64,000 nt of DNA from Spirochaetota bacterium. GTDB lineage: Bacteria > Spirochaetota > Brevinematia > Brevinematales > Brevinemataceae. Positions 16,476 to 25,329 of the stretch are shown piece by piece; positions within the stretch are counted from its first letter, which is position 1; each line of letters starts with the position of its first letter. Where the stretch lies: positions 62,001 through 126,000 of the forward strand of contig JAGUQW010000006.1 of assembly GCA_030154445.1 (NCBI GenBank), in the 5' to 3' direction. The notes beneath the pieces are model-generated. The model did not search any database, was not told the DNA's origin, and saw only the letters and a program-made list of their open reading frames with translations. A program made the translations under genes and the position numbers.

Positions 16476-16925
16476 TTATTTTTCTAATAATTGTGTAAAA
16501 AGTTCTTCAATATCATTGAGTGCTTCTTGTTTATCAAGAATAATTACTTTTTGAAGAAGTTTTTGTGCTATGTATGCTTCATCAGAATGATCTTTTAATA
16601 CTTCCATGGTGAAAGGCAACAATGCTTTGTTATTTTCAGCTAAAATTTGATCTTGAATTGCTAAAACTCTAGTAGTAGCATCTTTTTCCAAATTCAAGAA
16701 TTTTTGTACGATAGCAGTGATCGTCATATCTCCAGGAACTTCACCGTGCTTATCTAATTCTTTAGCATATTTGAAAGCATGGTGGCAATCTTCTTGAGCT
16801 TGTGTTAAAAAATATTCTGCAGCTTTTTCATAACCTGCTTTTTGAGCTTTGATTGCTAAATCAATAAAACATTTTACAGCTTCCATTTCTTTCAAGACTT
16901 CATCTTTGATTAATTGTAGTGCCAT
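16476..16925 (-). CDS. Ferritin-like diiron protein (copy A)
   Basis: A 149-residue all-helical protein of the ferritin/rubrerythrin superfamily, probably in iron storage or peroxide protection. Helix A has an EMEAVKCFIDLAI pattern. Helix B carries EDCHHAFKYAKEL (45-57), which gives an ExxH or DxxH ligand pair. Helix C has E80, and helix D has HSDEAYIAQKL with E116. Ligand assignment is by pattern only, and the spacing is not exactly that of FtnA. GGAG lies before the ATG. It has a good promoter of its own and is downstream of a paralogue with the same helix B motif. Confidence 0.68.
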   Translation of the reverse strand: MALQLIKDEVLKEMEAVKCFIDLAIKAQKAGYEKAAEYFLTQAQEDCHHAFKYAKELDKHGEVPGDMTITAIVQKFLNLEKDATTRVLAIQDQILAENNKALLPFTMEVLKDHSDEAYIAQKLLQKVIILDKQEALNDIEELFTQLLEK

Positions 16926-16958
16926 TGTAATCTCCTAATAATAAACTTTATATAGTTT

Positions 16959-16987
16959 ATTATAGATGATTTTGGTATGTGATGCAA
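16959..16987 (-). promoter_or_regulatory. Promoter of ferritin-like copy A with overlapping palindrome
   Basis: On the minus strand, TTGCAT (16987-16982), 17 bases, TATAAT (16964-16959). The palindrome AATAAACT-N6-AGTTTATT (16940-16961) overlaps the -10 end and the transcription start, so it may be an operator or a 5' hairpin. Confidence 0.5.
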
Positions 16988-17002
16988 TAGATTAATTGTT
17001 AT

Positions 17003-17464
17003 TTAGGTATTATCGTTACTCTGTTCATCTTCAAATAGAGTTTCTATATCAGATATGGAATCAGCAGAAAATAAAATACTGATTTTTTGGAGTAGTTTTT
17101 TAGCTTTATAACAATCTTCAGAATGTTTGGACATCATATCTGAGATGAAAGGATAAATACTACGAAGATCTTTTTTTTGAGCTTCTTTGTACATATCACT
17201 AATTCTTTCTATAGCACCGTATTCGAGCTCATAGAAAGCTTTAGTAATTTCTACAATATTTTTATTATCATCCAATTCTTCATTGTATTTATCCAATTCT
17301 CTTGCATATAAAAATGCATGTTCACAATCTTCTTGTGCTTCCGTAATGAAAAATTTTGCAGCTTTTGTATAACCACATTTTTGAGCTGAAATAGCGAGTT
17401 CGACAAAGCATTTTGTAGATTCAATTTCTTTCTCAATTTCTTTTTTTATAGATTCTAATGGCAT
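17003..17464 (-). CDS. Ferritin-like diiron protein (copy B)
   Basis: A 153-residue paralogue of the adjacent gene. Both share the layout KCFxxLAIxAQKxGYxKAA, then QEDC(H/E)HAFxYA(K/R)ELDK, and a C-terminal KLLQKxxIL. In helix B this copy has EDCEHAF in place of EDCHHAF, so one histidine is replaced by glutamate; E80 of copy A also corresponds to an acidic residue here (ELEYGAIER). The two may differ in metal handling or form mixed oligomers, which is inference. AAGGAGGG precedes the ATG. It has a separate promoter. Confidence 0.68.
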   Translation of the reverse strand: MPLESIKKEIEKEIESTKCFVELAISAQKCGYTKAAKFFITEAQEDCEHAFLYARELDKYNEELDDNKNIVEITKAFYELEYGAIERISDMYKEAQKKDLRSIYPFISDMMSKHSEDCYKAKKLLQKISILFSADSISDIETLFEDEQSNDNT

Positions 17465-17496
17465 ATCTTAGCCCTCCTTTGTAACAATCTATTTTG

Positions 17497-17525
17497 AATA
17501 TAATCAATAATTCATAAAATTTCAA
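17497..17525 (-). promoter_or_regulatory. Promoter of ferritin-like copy B
   Basis: On the minus strand, TTGAAA (17525-17520), 17 bases, TATATT (17502-17497), about 30 bases before the start codon. Confidence 0.45.
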
Positions 17526-17551
17526 ATAAAAATAAAAATAAAAATAAAAAT
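17524..17551. repeat. Short tandem repeat (AAAAAT)n
   Basis: Four exact copies of AAAAAT (17528-17551) preceded by a partial one lie between the divergent ferritin and glgB genes, just upstream of the copy B -35 box. A hexamer repeat here could vary in copy number; A-tract curvature is another possible effect. Confidence 0.6.
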
Positions 17552-17610
17552 ATTTGTCATAGAATAAAAAAATGATTATATATAAATTAGATAACTATTG
17601 TGAGGTTCGT

Positions 17611-19755
17611 ATGTTGTTGAATGAATTATGGAAAGAAATTCGATCAAATCCTTTCTCAGTGCTAGGTATACAAAAAATAGAAAAGAGATATTATATTAGA
17701 ATACTACCTAATGATGCTGATTCTGTGAAAATTTGTAATAGAAATAATAATCAAGAAATAGTAGTACTTAAAAATAGAGATGGATTTTTTTATACAGAAT
17801 TAGAGGACAAAATAGATTATATATTAAAATATAAAAAAGATGATTATGAATGGATAGAAAAAGATCCTTATTCTTTCCCTCCTGTGATTAGCGATTATGA
17901 TTTATATTTGTTTTCTGAAGGAACTCATAGACGAGTTTGGGAAATACTAGGGGCTCATATAACAGACTGTCAAGGAATTACAGGAACAGTATTTGCTGTT
18001 TGGGCACCTAATGCTAAGAGTGTTCGTCTTATAGGAGAATTTAATAATTGGGATAAAAATAGATTTTATATGCGTACTCGTAATAGCACAGGTGTCTGGG
18101 AATTTTTTTTACCTGAGGTGGTACATTCTGTAAAATATAAATTTGCTGTTGAATCTATAAATGGATCTATTGTAGAAAAAAGTGATCCTTTTGCTTTTTG
18201 TACAGAATTGAGACCAAATACAGCTTCTATTACTTATCAATTACAAGATACATGGGGTGATCAAGAATGGGTACAATCACGGAGTAATCATATAAATCAA
18301 GCATTGAGTATTTATGAATGTCATTTGGATTCGTGGATAAGAGATGAAAAAAACAATTCTTTATCATATTGTGAAATTGTTATTCCTTTGGCGGAATATA
18401 TTTTGGAACATGGATTTACTCATGTAGAATTAATAGGTATTTTAGAATATCCTTTTGATGGATCTTGGGGTTATCAAGTAACAGGTTATTATGCTCCGAC
18501 AGCTCGTTATGGTTCTCCTAATGATTTTATGTGTTTTGTTGATTATCTACACAAATGTGGTATAGGTGTTATACTGGATTGGGTACCGGCACATTTTCCT
18601 AATGATGCCCATGGCTTGGGTAATTTTGATGGAACAGCATTATACGAACATGAAGATCCCAAATTAGGATGGCATAATGATTGGGGTACTTATATCTTTA
18701 ATTATGGTCGTAGTGAAGTGAGTCAGTTTTTGATAGGAAGTGCTTTGTATTGGTTAGATGTTTTTCATATAGATGGTTTGAGAGTAGATGCAGTAGCGTC
18801 TATGTTATACTTGGATTACTCTCGTAAAGACGGGGAGTGGATTCCTAACAAATATGGATGTCGTGAAAATTTAGAAGCTATAAAATTTTTACAATCTCTT
18901 CATACGGAGATCGAGCGTTATTATCCTAATGTAATGACTATTGCAGAGGAGTCAACCTCTTATCCAAAAGTTACAGCGCCTATTTCTGAAGGAGGATTGG
19001 GTTTTACATACAAATGGAATATGGGATGGATGAATGATACTTTGAATTATTTTTCTATAGATCCTCTGTTTCGATCATGGCATCATCAAGAAATAACTTT
19101 TTCCTTAATGTATGCTTTTAATGAGCACTTTGTACTTCCCTTTTCTCACGATGAAGTGGTGCATGGAAAAGGAACTTTATTAGATCGAATGCCTGGTAAT
19201 GATTGGGAAAAATTTGCAAATTTACGATTAATGTATAGTTATATGTGGGCATATCCTGGTAAAAAATTATTGTTTGCTGGTCAAGAATGGGCTCCATGGC
19301 AAGAATGGTGTGAATCTCAATCTATTGATTGGCATTTGAACAGTTATGCACTGCATACAGGAATGCGTTATTTGATAAAAGATCTCAATCATCTCTATAA
19401 TACAGAATCTGCTCTTTATCAAATAGATAGTGATTCAAGTACTTTTCAATGGATAGATTGTGATAATACTGAATCTGGATTATTGATATGGGTGAGAGAA
19501 GATTATATAGGAAATAAAATATTGATTGTATTGAATTTGAATACTATTATTAAAGAACACTATAGGGTGGGAACTCCTGTATCAGGATCTTATAGAGAAA
19601 TTTTTAATAGTGATAGCTCTCACTATGGTGGAGCAAATATATTGAATGATCAATATATATATACAGAAAAAATTTCATGGCAAGATCAAGAGAATTCTTT
19701 ACTAATAAATATTGGCCCTTTATCTGCTGTCATGTTCAAGATTTCCCCATATTAA
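17611..19755 (+). CDS. glgB: 1,4-alpha-glucan branching enzyme GlgB
   Basis: GlgB introduces alpha-1,6 branches into glycogen. The 714-residue product has an N-terminal CBM48 carbohydrate module (FAVWAPNAKSVRLIGEFNNW) and a GH13 barrel with the expected catalytic residues: the nucleophile Asp in HIDGLRVDAVASM, the acid/base Glu in TIAEEST, and the stabiliser Asp in FSHDEVVHGKGTLL. A C-terminal beta domain ends the protein. I chose the ATG at 17611 because GAGG lies at 17602-17605; the upstream in-frame ATG has no ribosome site. It stands alone here, with no other glycogen genes nearby, and is followed by a C9/G9 hairpin. Confidence 0.95.
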   Translation: MLLNELWKEIRSNPFSVLGIQKIEKRYYIRILPNDADSVKICNRNNNQEIVVLKNRDGFFYTELEDKIDYILKYKKDDYEWIEKDPYSFPPVISDYDLYLFSEGTHRRVWEILGAHITDCQGITGTVFAVWAPNAKSVRLIGEFNNWDKNRFYMRTRNSTGVWEFFLPEVVHSVKYKFAVESINGSIVEKSDPFAFCTELRPNTASITYQLQDTWGDQEWVQSRSNHINQALSIYECHLDSWIRDEKNNSLSYCEIVIPLAEYILEHGFTHVELIGILEYPFDGSWGYQVTGYYAPTARYGSPNDFMCFVDYLHKCGIGVILDWVPAHFPNDAHGLGNFDGTALYEHEDPKLGWHNDWGTYIFNYGRSEVSQFLIGSALYWLDVFHIDGLRVDAVASMLYLDYSRKDGEWIPNKYGCRENLEAIKFLQSLHTEIERYYPNVMTIAEESTSYPKVTAPISEGGLGFTYKWNMGWMNDTLNYFSIDPLFRSWHHQEITFSLMYAFNEHFVLPFSHDEVVHGKGTLLDRMPGNDWEKFANLRLMYSYMWAYPGKKLLFAGQEWAPWQEWCESQSIDWHLNSYALHTGMRYLIKDLNHLYNTESALYQIDSDSSTFQWIDCDNTESGLLIWVREDYIGNKILIVLNLNTIIKEHYRVGTPVSGSYREIFNSDSSHYGGANILNDQYIYTEKISWQDQENSLLINIGPLSAVMFKISPY

Positions 19756-19773
19756 TCTGTATATTTCAACAAG

Positions 19774-19803
19774 ACCCCCCCCCTATATAAATAGGGGGGG
19801 GGT
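19774..19803. terminator. C9/G9 hairpin terminator between convergent genes
   Basis: ACCCCCCCCCTA (19774-19785) pairs with TAGGGGGGGGGT (19792-19803) around a 6-base loop. Nine-base C and G homopolymers are conspicuous in this AT-rich DNA. No clean T tract follows. Confidence 0.65.
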
Positions 19804-19839
19804 TAAATTTTATTGGATCTTGTCAATGAGAATTATATC

Positions 19840-20664
19840 TTATAGGGCAGACAGATCGTATGAATAAGATATTCCACCAGATAATTTAAGATTATGTTTA
19901 ATATTAGTTATAATATTTGTTGGCTCATAACGGAATTGTAAATATCCACCAAAACCATTAGGATCACTATAATATAAGGTGTTATTCCATCTAATATTAA
20001 AATTCTCTGCTAATGCTTTTCCAGAATCAGCTTTTCCGTTAAGAGATGCACTACCTTTAGTTCTGAATCTTGCTTCAGTTTCGAAAGCCCATCTAGGATG
20101 AAATGCCACAGCATAAGCTGTTCTTATATCTATATAGTTAATAATATGGCGAGTATTACCCTTTTCTGCTGTTTGAAGAGTAGCGTATAAAGAATTTCCT
20201 GTGAAATAAAACTCATAAGTATTTTTTATTGAGAATGATTGATTATCAGTAAAATTCAATTTATATTTCAAAGCTGCATCCATACGACCTGTTGTATGAA
20301 CTCCTAGAGTAAAGTATTTATCAAAATTAAGATTAATTAATCCATAACCTACAATATCATAACTTGCTGTAGGTGATCCCACTGTATCACCATTGTGAGC
20401 TGTATTTAGAGATCCAGTCTCTGTACAAAGGGCTATAGTAGTATCTACTGATAACCATTTTGCATTAGCAAAATTTTGGGAATAATTCATTCCTGATTCA
20501 GACCATAGATTGAGTAACTTCCCAGCTTGTGGATTGATATTCCCTGATCCACCACATACATACACACTAAGCGCCTTATTAACATTGGGCTTTTGTTCTT
20601 GTGTGTAAGATGTTGTTTGCACAGCTATTGATAATACTAGTACAAGAAAAATATTCCTCAACAT
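19840..20664 (-). CDS. Putative outer-membrane or periplasmic beta-rich protein
   Basis: A 274-residue exported protein with a signal peptide (MLRNIFLVLVLSIAVQTTSY, cleavage near TSYTQ). The mature part has alternating hydrophobic/polar strands with many aromatic residues (YFTLGVHTTGRMDAALKYKL, RHIINYIDIRTAYAVAF, GGYLQFRYEPTN), consistent with a small outer-membrane barrel of about ten strands. I cannot assign a family. GGAG lies before the ATG, and the gene has its own promoter. It could be a spirochaete-specific porin-like protein. Confidence 0.65.
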   Translation of the reverse strand: MLRNIFLVLVLSIAVQTTSYTQEQKPNVNKALSVYVCGGSGNINPQAGKLLNLWSESGMNYSQNFANAKWLSVDTTIALCTETGSLNTAHNGDTVGSPTASYDIVGYGLINLNFDKYFTLGVHTTGRMDAALKYKLNFTDNQSFSIKNTYEFYFTGNSLYATLQTAEKGNTRHIINYIDIRTAYAVAFHPRWAFETEARFRTKGSASLNGKADSGKALAENFNIRWNNTLYYSDPNGFGGYLQFRYEPTNIITNIKHNLKLSGGISYSYDLSAL

Positions 20665-20711
20665 TTTTTGTATCTCCTATAATTTTTATACATATTAAAC
20701 CCTATTGTATT

Positions 20712-20740
20712 ATTTTATATCATATTGATTAAAATGTCAA
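20712..20740 (-). promoter_or_regulatory. Promoter of the putative outer-membrane protein gene
   Basis: On the minus strand, TTGACA (20740-20735), 17 bases, TAAAAT (20717-20712), about 50 bases upstream of the start. Confidence 0.5.
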
Positions 20741-20760
20741 CATATTACGCAAAAAAAAAT

Positions 20761-20797
20761 AAAAAATAGACAGAAAAATATTCGTTGTCTATTTTTT
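20761..20797 (-). terminator. Terminator for the 20862-21368 gene
   Basis: AAAAAATAGACA (20761-20772) pairs with TGTCTATTTTTT (20786-20797) with a 13-base loop. On the minus strand a long T run follows. Confidence 0.6.
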
Positions 20798-20861
20798 AGT
20801 AATAGTATAATATATAATAAGATATTTTAAAAGGTGATATCAAGTATTAATATGATTTTTT

Positions 20862-21368
20862 TTAATATACTAGCTGTAAAATATAACCATCTTTGAAATA
20901 TTCTGGGATGGTAAGTTTTAATAAAGGTTCTATTTGATTGTATCCAGGAGATATTAATAAATAATATTGATTTAGAAAATAAAAAGAATAATATAGTATT
21001 TTCTTTTGAGAAGGAATCACAAAAATACCAGAATTAGGATAGGGGCCTTCTTGAATAAATTTTATAGGATAGGATTCTGTTGGATATTTTGCAACTGCGC
21101 CTCGTGTTACAGATACTCTTCCATATTGATTGTCATTAAAAATAACATATAGATCCTTATTGCTTTTTATATCTGAAGTTATCCATACAGTCTCTTGTAA
21201 TTCTTCGAAGATAGATGTTGTTAAATTTAACAAAGGAATCTTCTTAGAAGCAAGGTTTAGTTTAGTTTTACTATTTTGTGGAGAGGCGAGATCTTGATTG
21301 TAAATAGTATTGTATGGTAGTAAAATCATAAAACTGAGTATTATAATAGAAAAATATTTAAATGTCAT
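20862..21368 (-). CDS. Secreted protein of unknown function
   Basis: A 168-residue protein with a signal peptide (MTFKYFSIIILSFMILL...IYNQ). The mature part is polar, then has several beta-type stretches (DLYVIFNDNQYGRVSV, GIFVIPSQKKILYYSF). I set the start at 21368: the ribosome site GAGGA overlaps an upstream in-frame ATG, which is therefore unlikely. No cysteine follows the signal, so it is not a lipoprotein. I recognise no domain. It is divergent from the TPR-NHL-VWA gene with about 125 bases of almost pure A/T between them. Confidence 0.65.
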   Translation of the reverse strand: MTFKYFSIIILSFMILLPYNTIYNQDLASPQNSKTKLNLASKKIPLLNLTTSIFEELQETVWITSDIKSNKDLYVIFNDNQYGRVSVTRGAVAKYPTESYPIKFIQEGPYPNSGIFVIPSQKKILYYSFYFLNQYYLLISPGYNQIEPLLKLTIPEYFKDGYILQLVY

Positions 21369-21494
21369 TATAGTCCTCATTATTTGAAATAATAATTTTA
21401 TATCGGTTAATTATTAAATGTGTTTAGTTACAAAATTGTATAATATAATATTATATAATATAATGTTATATTATATAAAGAAAAGGTGAAAATT

Positions 21495-23591
21495 TTGAAA
21501 AAAATAATTTACAATATCCTATTTTTTATTAGTGTTACTTTTTTTATTCCCACATATACACAAAATGTTGTTAATGTAAGTCTTTCCACACAAGAAATGA
21601 AAAATGGTATAGCACTTTTTAATGAAAGAAAATATGCAGTAGCTATTCAAGCGTTTGAATTAGCTTTATCTTATGAGCCACTAAATCATGCTGCAAAGTA
21701 TCGTTTAGGCTTATCATATTTGTACGCTGGTTATACTCAGAGTGCTATAAAAATTTGGGAAGAATTGGTTCGTTTAGGGGTTGCTGATCATCAAGTAATA
21801 GAACAGCTAAATAGTCTTTATTTCAAAATATCTTTGGATGAAGGTTATGACTATGAAAACCCTTATATTTTTAGAGAATACTACGATGGATTTACGCAAG
21901 GGGGACATGATATCTTTAGAACTTCTTTTGTTACTTATGATAGTGCTAGAGATCTTAAATATGTGTCTTCTATAGGTAAAAAACAAGTAGTTGTTTTGAA
22001 TAATGCTAATAATATTGTCAGTAAATATGGATCTCGTTTGTTTTTACCATCTGTTTTAGAGATTCCCATGGGCTTGGCAATTTATAGTAATTTGTTATAT
22101 GTTGCTGATTATAAAAAAAATAAAATTTTTGCCTTTAATAGAGATAATTTTGGTAGTGTAGTATTGAGTTTTGGAGAAAGTGGTTCTTTATCGAATCAAA
22201 TATCTGGACCTATGGGCTTGGCTATTTCGTATGATCAGTATCTTTATATTGTAGATAATGGTAATAGTCGAATACAAAAGTTTCTTCCAGATGGTTCGCA
22301 TGTTTATTCTTTTGGAGAAAAGTACTTATATAGACCAACAGATATTGAAATAACAAAAGATATTATATATGTAAGTGATATTGATAAAAATCAACAAGGA
22401 CGAGTTGTTTTGTTTGATAATAATGGTAATTTTATCACTAATATTGGGCAACAATTTTTAAAAGAACCAAGAGGCTTGTATTTAGAAGATGATAAGTTAT
22501 ATATTTCTGATGCTACAGGATATCTTTATATTTATAATACTATTTCTAAAACAACAAGCTCCTTTGTTACGGGTGATAAATTAGTAACCCCCTTTGATAT
22601 GATTAAAGATAAAGATAAAATTGTGTGGCGTACTGATTTCAATAGTGAAAAAATCGCTATTTATACACCTCTTCAGGGAATATATGGAAATGTTAATATA
22701 GAAGTGCCACAAGTTCTTACAGATAAATATCCTTATATTTATTCTGTTATAAGAGTACGAAATAAAGATGATTCTCCTATCACTGGACTTTCTAAAGAAG
22801 AATTAGGATTGACAGAATTTGATCAAGCTGTTCCTGATTTATTAGTTAATAATATGGATACTTATAGAAGTAATATGAAATTATCTATTATCATTGATAA
22901 TAGTTTAGCAGCACAAACTTATGTTCCTCAACTAGAGTATTATTTAAAAACTTTTTTAAGTAATACTTCTGGAGCTGATCAAATCGATGTATCTATGTTA
23001 GATGAAAAAACATATCGTTCAAAATTTCAAATAGCTAGTGTTTCAAAAATATGGACTTTTATTACTAATCATCAACCAAAATCAGAACTTCCTATTTCTT
23101 GGGATGTACCTATTTATGATGCTGTGACATCGTTATTAAATAGTTTTGAAAATAGAGCTATTATTATCTTTACCTCTGGAGAAGGATATCAAGATTCTTT
23201 TTCTGAATACGGATCTGATGTTATCAATACTTATGCAGATCAAAATAGTATTCCTATCTATATAATTAATTTTGGTACTAAAAACACAGAATTTTGGACA
23301 AAAATGGCTGAAGATTCTCATGGTAAATATTTTCAAGCAAATGAAAATGCAGATCAGATTTTGGATTTATATACATTTATTAAGAACTCTTCACCTTTAG
23401 AATACATAGTAGAGTATACTGGTTATGATTATTCTGATATCCCTGATTTATGGATAGATACTGTTTTAAAATTAGAGCGTTTTGGAGTAAGTGGGATAGT
23501 GTCTAGTGGGTATTATGTGCCTAAACCTGCAAAAAAATCTATTAACTTACGGGAGATGTTTTTCCCAACAATTAGTACTGTCAATGAATAA
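21495..23591 (+). CDS. Exported TPR-NHL-VWA domain protein
   Basis: A 698-residue exported protein. I prefer the TTG start at 21495: AAGGTGA sits 5 bases upstream and the product begins with a standard KK-hydrophobic signal peptide. Starting at the GTG at 21486 would consume that ribosome site. Residues ~30-95 form two to three TPRs (ALFNERKYAVAIQAFELAL). Residues ~145-395 are NHL/beta-propeller repeats (PMGLAIYSNLLYVADYKKNK, LYIVDNGNSRIQKFLPDGS). Residues ~430-620 form a von Willebrand A-like domain with LSIIIDNSLA at the position of DxSxS, so the metal site is incomplete. This architecture is familiar from spirochaetes, where it is thought to act as an envelope scaffold. It overlaps coaE by 8 bases. 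Confidence 0.85.
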   Translation: MKKIIYNILFFISVTFFIPTYTQNVVNVSLSTQEMKNGIALFNERKYAVAIQAFELALSYEPLNHAAKYRLGLSYLYAGYTQSAIKIWEELVRLGVADHQVIEQLNSLYFKISLDEGYDYENPYIFREYYDGFTQGGHDIFRTSFVTYDSARDLKYVSSIGKKQVVVLNNANNIVSKYGSRLFLPSVLEIPMGLAIYSNLLYVADYKKNKIFAFNRDNFGSVVLSFGESGSLSNQISGPMGLAISYDQYLYIVDNGNSRIQKFLPDGSHVYSFGEKYLYRPTDIEITKDIIYVSDIDKNQQGRVVLFDNNGNFITNIGQQFLKEPRGLYLEDDKLYISDATGYLYIYNTISKTTSSFVTGDKLVTPFDMIKDKDKIVWRTDFNSEKIAIYTPLQGIYGNVNIEVPQVLTDKYPYIYSVIRVRNKDDSPITGLSKEELGLTEFDQAVPDLLVNNMDTYRSNMKLSIIIDNSLAAQTYVPQLEYYLKTFLSNTSGADQIDVSMLDEKTYRSKFQIASVSKIWTFITNHQPKSELPISWDVPIYDAVTSLLNSFENRAIIIFTSGEGYQDSFSEYGSDVINTYADQNSIPIYIINFGTKNTEFWTKMAEDSHGKYFQANENADQILDLYTFIKNSSPLEYIVEYTGYDYSDIPDLWIDTVLKLERFGVSGIVSSGYYVPKPAKKSINLREMFFPTISTVNE

Positions 23592-24156
23592 AGCTTGTAT
23601 TATAGGATTGTACGGGCAAGTGGGTACAGGCAAAAGCACGGTGTCTCAATTTTTTGTATCCAAAAAATGGACTTATATTAATCAAGATCTTTTAGGTCAT
23701 CAAGTAATTGATGAATATAGGGATGAAATAGTACAATTATTTGGCGATCAAATAATAGAATACAATCAGATTGATAGAAATAAACTTGGTGCTCTAGTCT
23801 TTAATGATCCTCAAAAAATGTCTGACTTAGTAAAATTTTCTTATCCTATTATTATTCACAAAACAAAAAAGTTGTTAGCTCAACATGATAATCATACTAT
23901 TATAGAAGGTGCTTTTTTTTATAAAGTGAGACATAGTATTCCGTATACGCATCTTATTTATATAGAAACAACTCATGATATTCTCTACCAACGTCTTATC
24001 AACAGAGGGCATACTATCTCTTGGATAGACAAAGTTCTCTCTTCTCAACAAGATATCCAAGAGCATAAAATATTAGCCGATTTTGTCCTCAATAATGATG
24101 GAGAAAAAGAGGCTCTTCATAGCCAAATTCAAAATATTCTTTCTCAGTTATTTTAA
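23584..24156 (+). CDS. coaE: Dephospho-CoA kinase CoaE
   Basis: CoaE phosphorylates the 3' hydroxyl of dephospho-CoA, the last step of CoA synthesis. The 190-residue product starts MNKACIIGLYGQVGTGKST, with a P-loop at residues 8-19 (usual form GGIGSGKST). It has the later pattern INQDLLGHQVI corresponding to the family's DADxxxHxL, and a lid region around LIYIETTHDILYQRLINR. The start at 23584 overlaps the previous stop (ATGAATAA), indicating translational coupling; longer in-frame starts lie inside the previous gene. The first glycines of the P-loop vary from the norm but the core is intact. Confidence 0.85.
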   Translation: MNKACIIGLYGQVGTGKSTVSQFFVSKKWTYINQDLLGHQVIDEYRDEIVQLFGDQIIEYNQIDRNKLGALVFNDPQKMSDLVKFSYPIIIHKTKKLLAQHDNHTIIEGAFFYKVRHSIPYTHLIYIETTHDILYQRLINRGHTISWIDKVLSSQQDIQEHKILADFVLNNDGEKEALHSQIQNILSQLF

Positions 24157-24219
24157 TACTCTTCTTTAGTTTATAACTAGATATTGTCGATATAAGTTTA
24201 TCTATTTATAGGAAGATAA

Positions 24220-25329
24220 ATGTTAAAATTTTTTTATATGCTATTATTTGTATTATTGATATTATCAAATGTATCTTATACAGCACCTCAATCAAAAAGA
24301 ATACATACAAGAGTTCTTTTAAGTTCAGATTTAATCTATAAAATTAGCTTGAAAGATCCTTATAGTATTATTGTTAATAATAAAAAAGTATTGTACAAAG
24401 GTAATTTGGATATTCGATTTCATAAACAAGGTATAGTACTTAATAATAAATTGTTAACAACACCATGCATAAAAGTTTTAGGGACGACATCTTTTTCTGT
24501 AAATAATCGTGCTTATAGAGGATCTTTTGTTATACATAGAGAAAAGAATAATCTTAATTTTGTGAATATTGTAGAATTAGAGCAGTATTTGTTGAGTGTT
24601 GTTCCGTCAGAAATATATAAGTCTTGGAATCATGAAACATTAAAAGCTCAAGCTGTTGCTGCAAGAACTTATGCCTTATATGAAATGAAAAATAGTAGAC
24701 AGAATAAAAATAGAAATTTTGATCTTTTTGCGGATACGAGATCTCAAGTTTATAATGGTATAAAAGAAGAATATAAAAATACTTCCAAAGCAGTCTGGGC
24801 AACAGAAGGACAAGTATTGACTTACAAGGGTGCTTTGATAAAATCTTACTTTTCATCTTCTATTGGTGGTATGAGTGCTGCTGGACATGAAATCGGCGAT
24901 AATAAACCTTATTTGAATCCTGTGAAATCATATTATTCAAAACAAAATCCTAATAATATTTGGGCTATAAAAATTCCTTTGAAAAAAATACAACAACAAT
25001 ATAAAACTACTCAGATTAAATCTATGGATGTTTCTTCTCGAAGCCCTTCAGGGCGTATTAATAAAATTAATATCAAAGATTCTAGAGGAAAAATAACTTC
25101 TATCAGTGGATATCAATTTAGAGAAAAAATGGGTGCTACGAATATGAAAAGTACAAGAGCCAAAATAACCGTCTCTAAATCAGGAAATCTTATTATTAAG
25201 GGAACAGGATATGGACATGGCGTGGGTATGGGACAGTGGGAAGCTCAAGAACTAGCACAAAGAGGTGCTGGCTATTCTCAAATATTGAAATATTTTTATC
25301 AAGGAACACGCTTACAAAAATTATATTAA
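24220..25329 (+). CDS. SpoIID/LytB-domain peptidoglycan-active protein
   Basis: A 369-residue exported protein of the SpoIID family. SpoIID proteins are lytic transglycosylases or amidase enhancers that act on peptidoglycan strands lacking stem peptides. After a signal peptide (MLKFFYMLLFVLLILSNVSY) the core has LEQYLLSVVPSEIYKSWN with the candidate catalytic Glu131, then KAQAVAARTYALYEM, DTRSQVYNG, SSIGGMSAAGHEI, and the family's C-terminal GYGHGVGMGQWEAQELA. All hallmark blocks are present, so it is probably active. AGGAAG lies before the ATG. Its stop codon is inside the following terminator stem. Confidence 0.92.
   Translation: MLKFFYMLLFVLLILSNVSYTAPQSKRIHTRVLLSSDLIYKISLKDPYSIIVNNKKVLYKGNLDIRFHKQGIVLNNKLLTTPCIKVLGTTSFSVNNRAYRGSFVIHREKNNLNFVNIVELEQYLLSVVPSEIYKSWNHETLKAQAVAARTYALYEMKNSRQNKNRNFDLFADTRSQVYNGIKEEYKNTSKAVWATEGQVLTYKGALIKSYFSSSIGGMSAAGHEIGDNKPYLNPVKSYYSKQNPNNIWAIKIPLKKIQQQYKTTQIKSMDVSSRSPSGRINKINIKDSRGKITSISGYQFREKMGATNMKSTRAKITVSKSGNLIIKGTGYGHGVGMGQWEAQELAQRGAGYSQILKYFYQGTRLQKLY

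Noticed and set aside
24554-24856. Frames antisense to the SpoIID gene
   Set aside because: No start signal and no family resemblance; the sense strand carries all SpoIID motifs.
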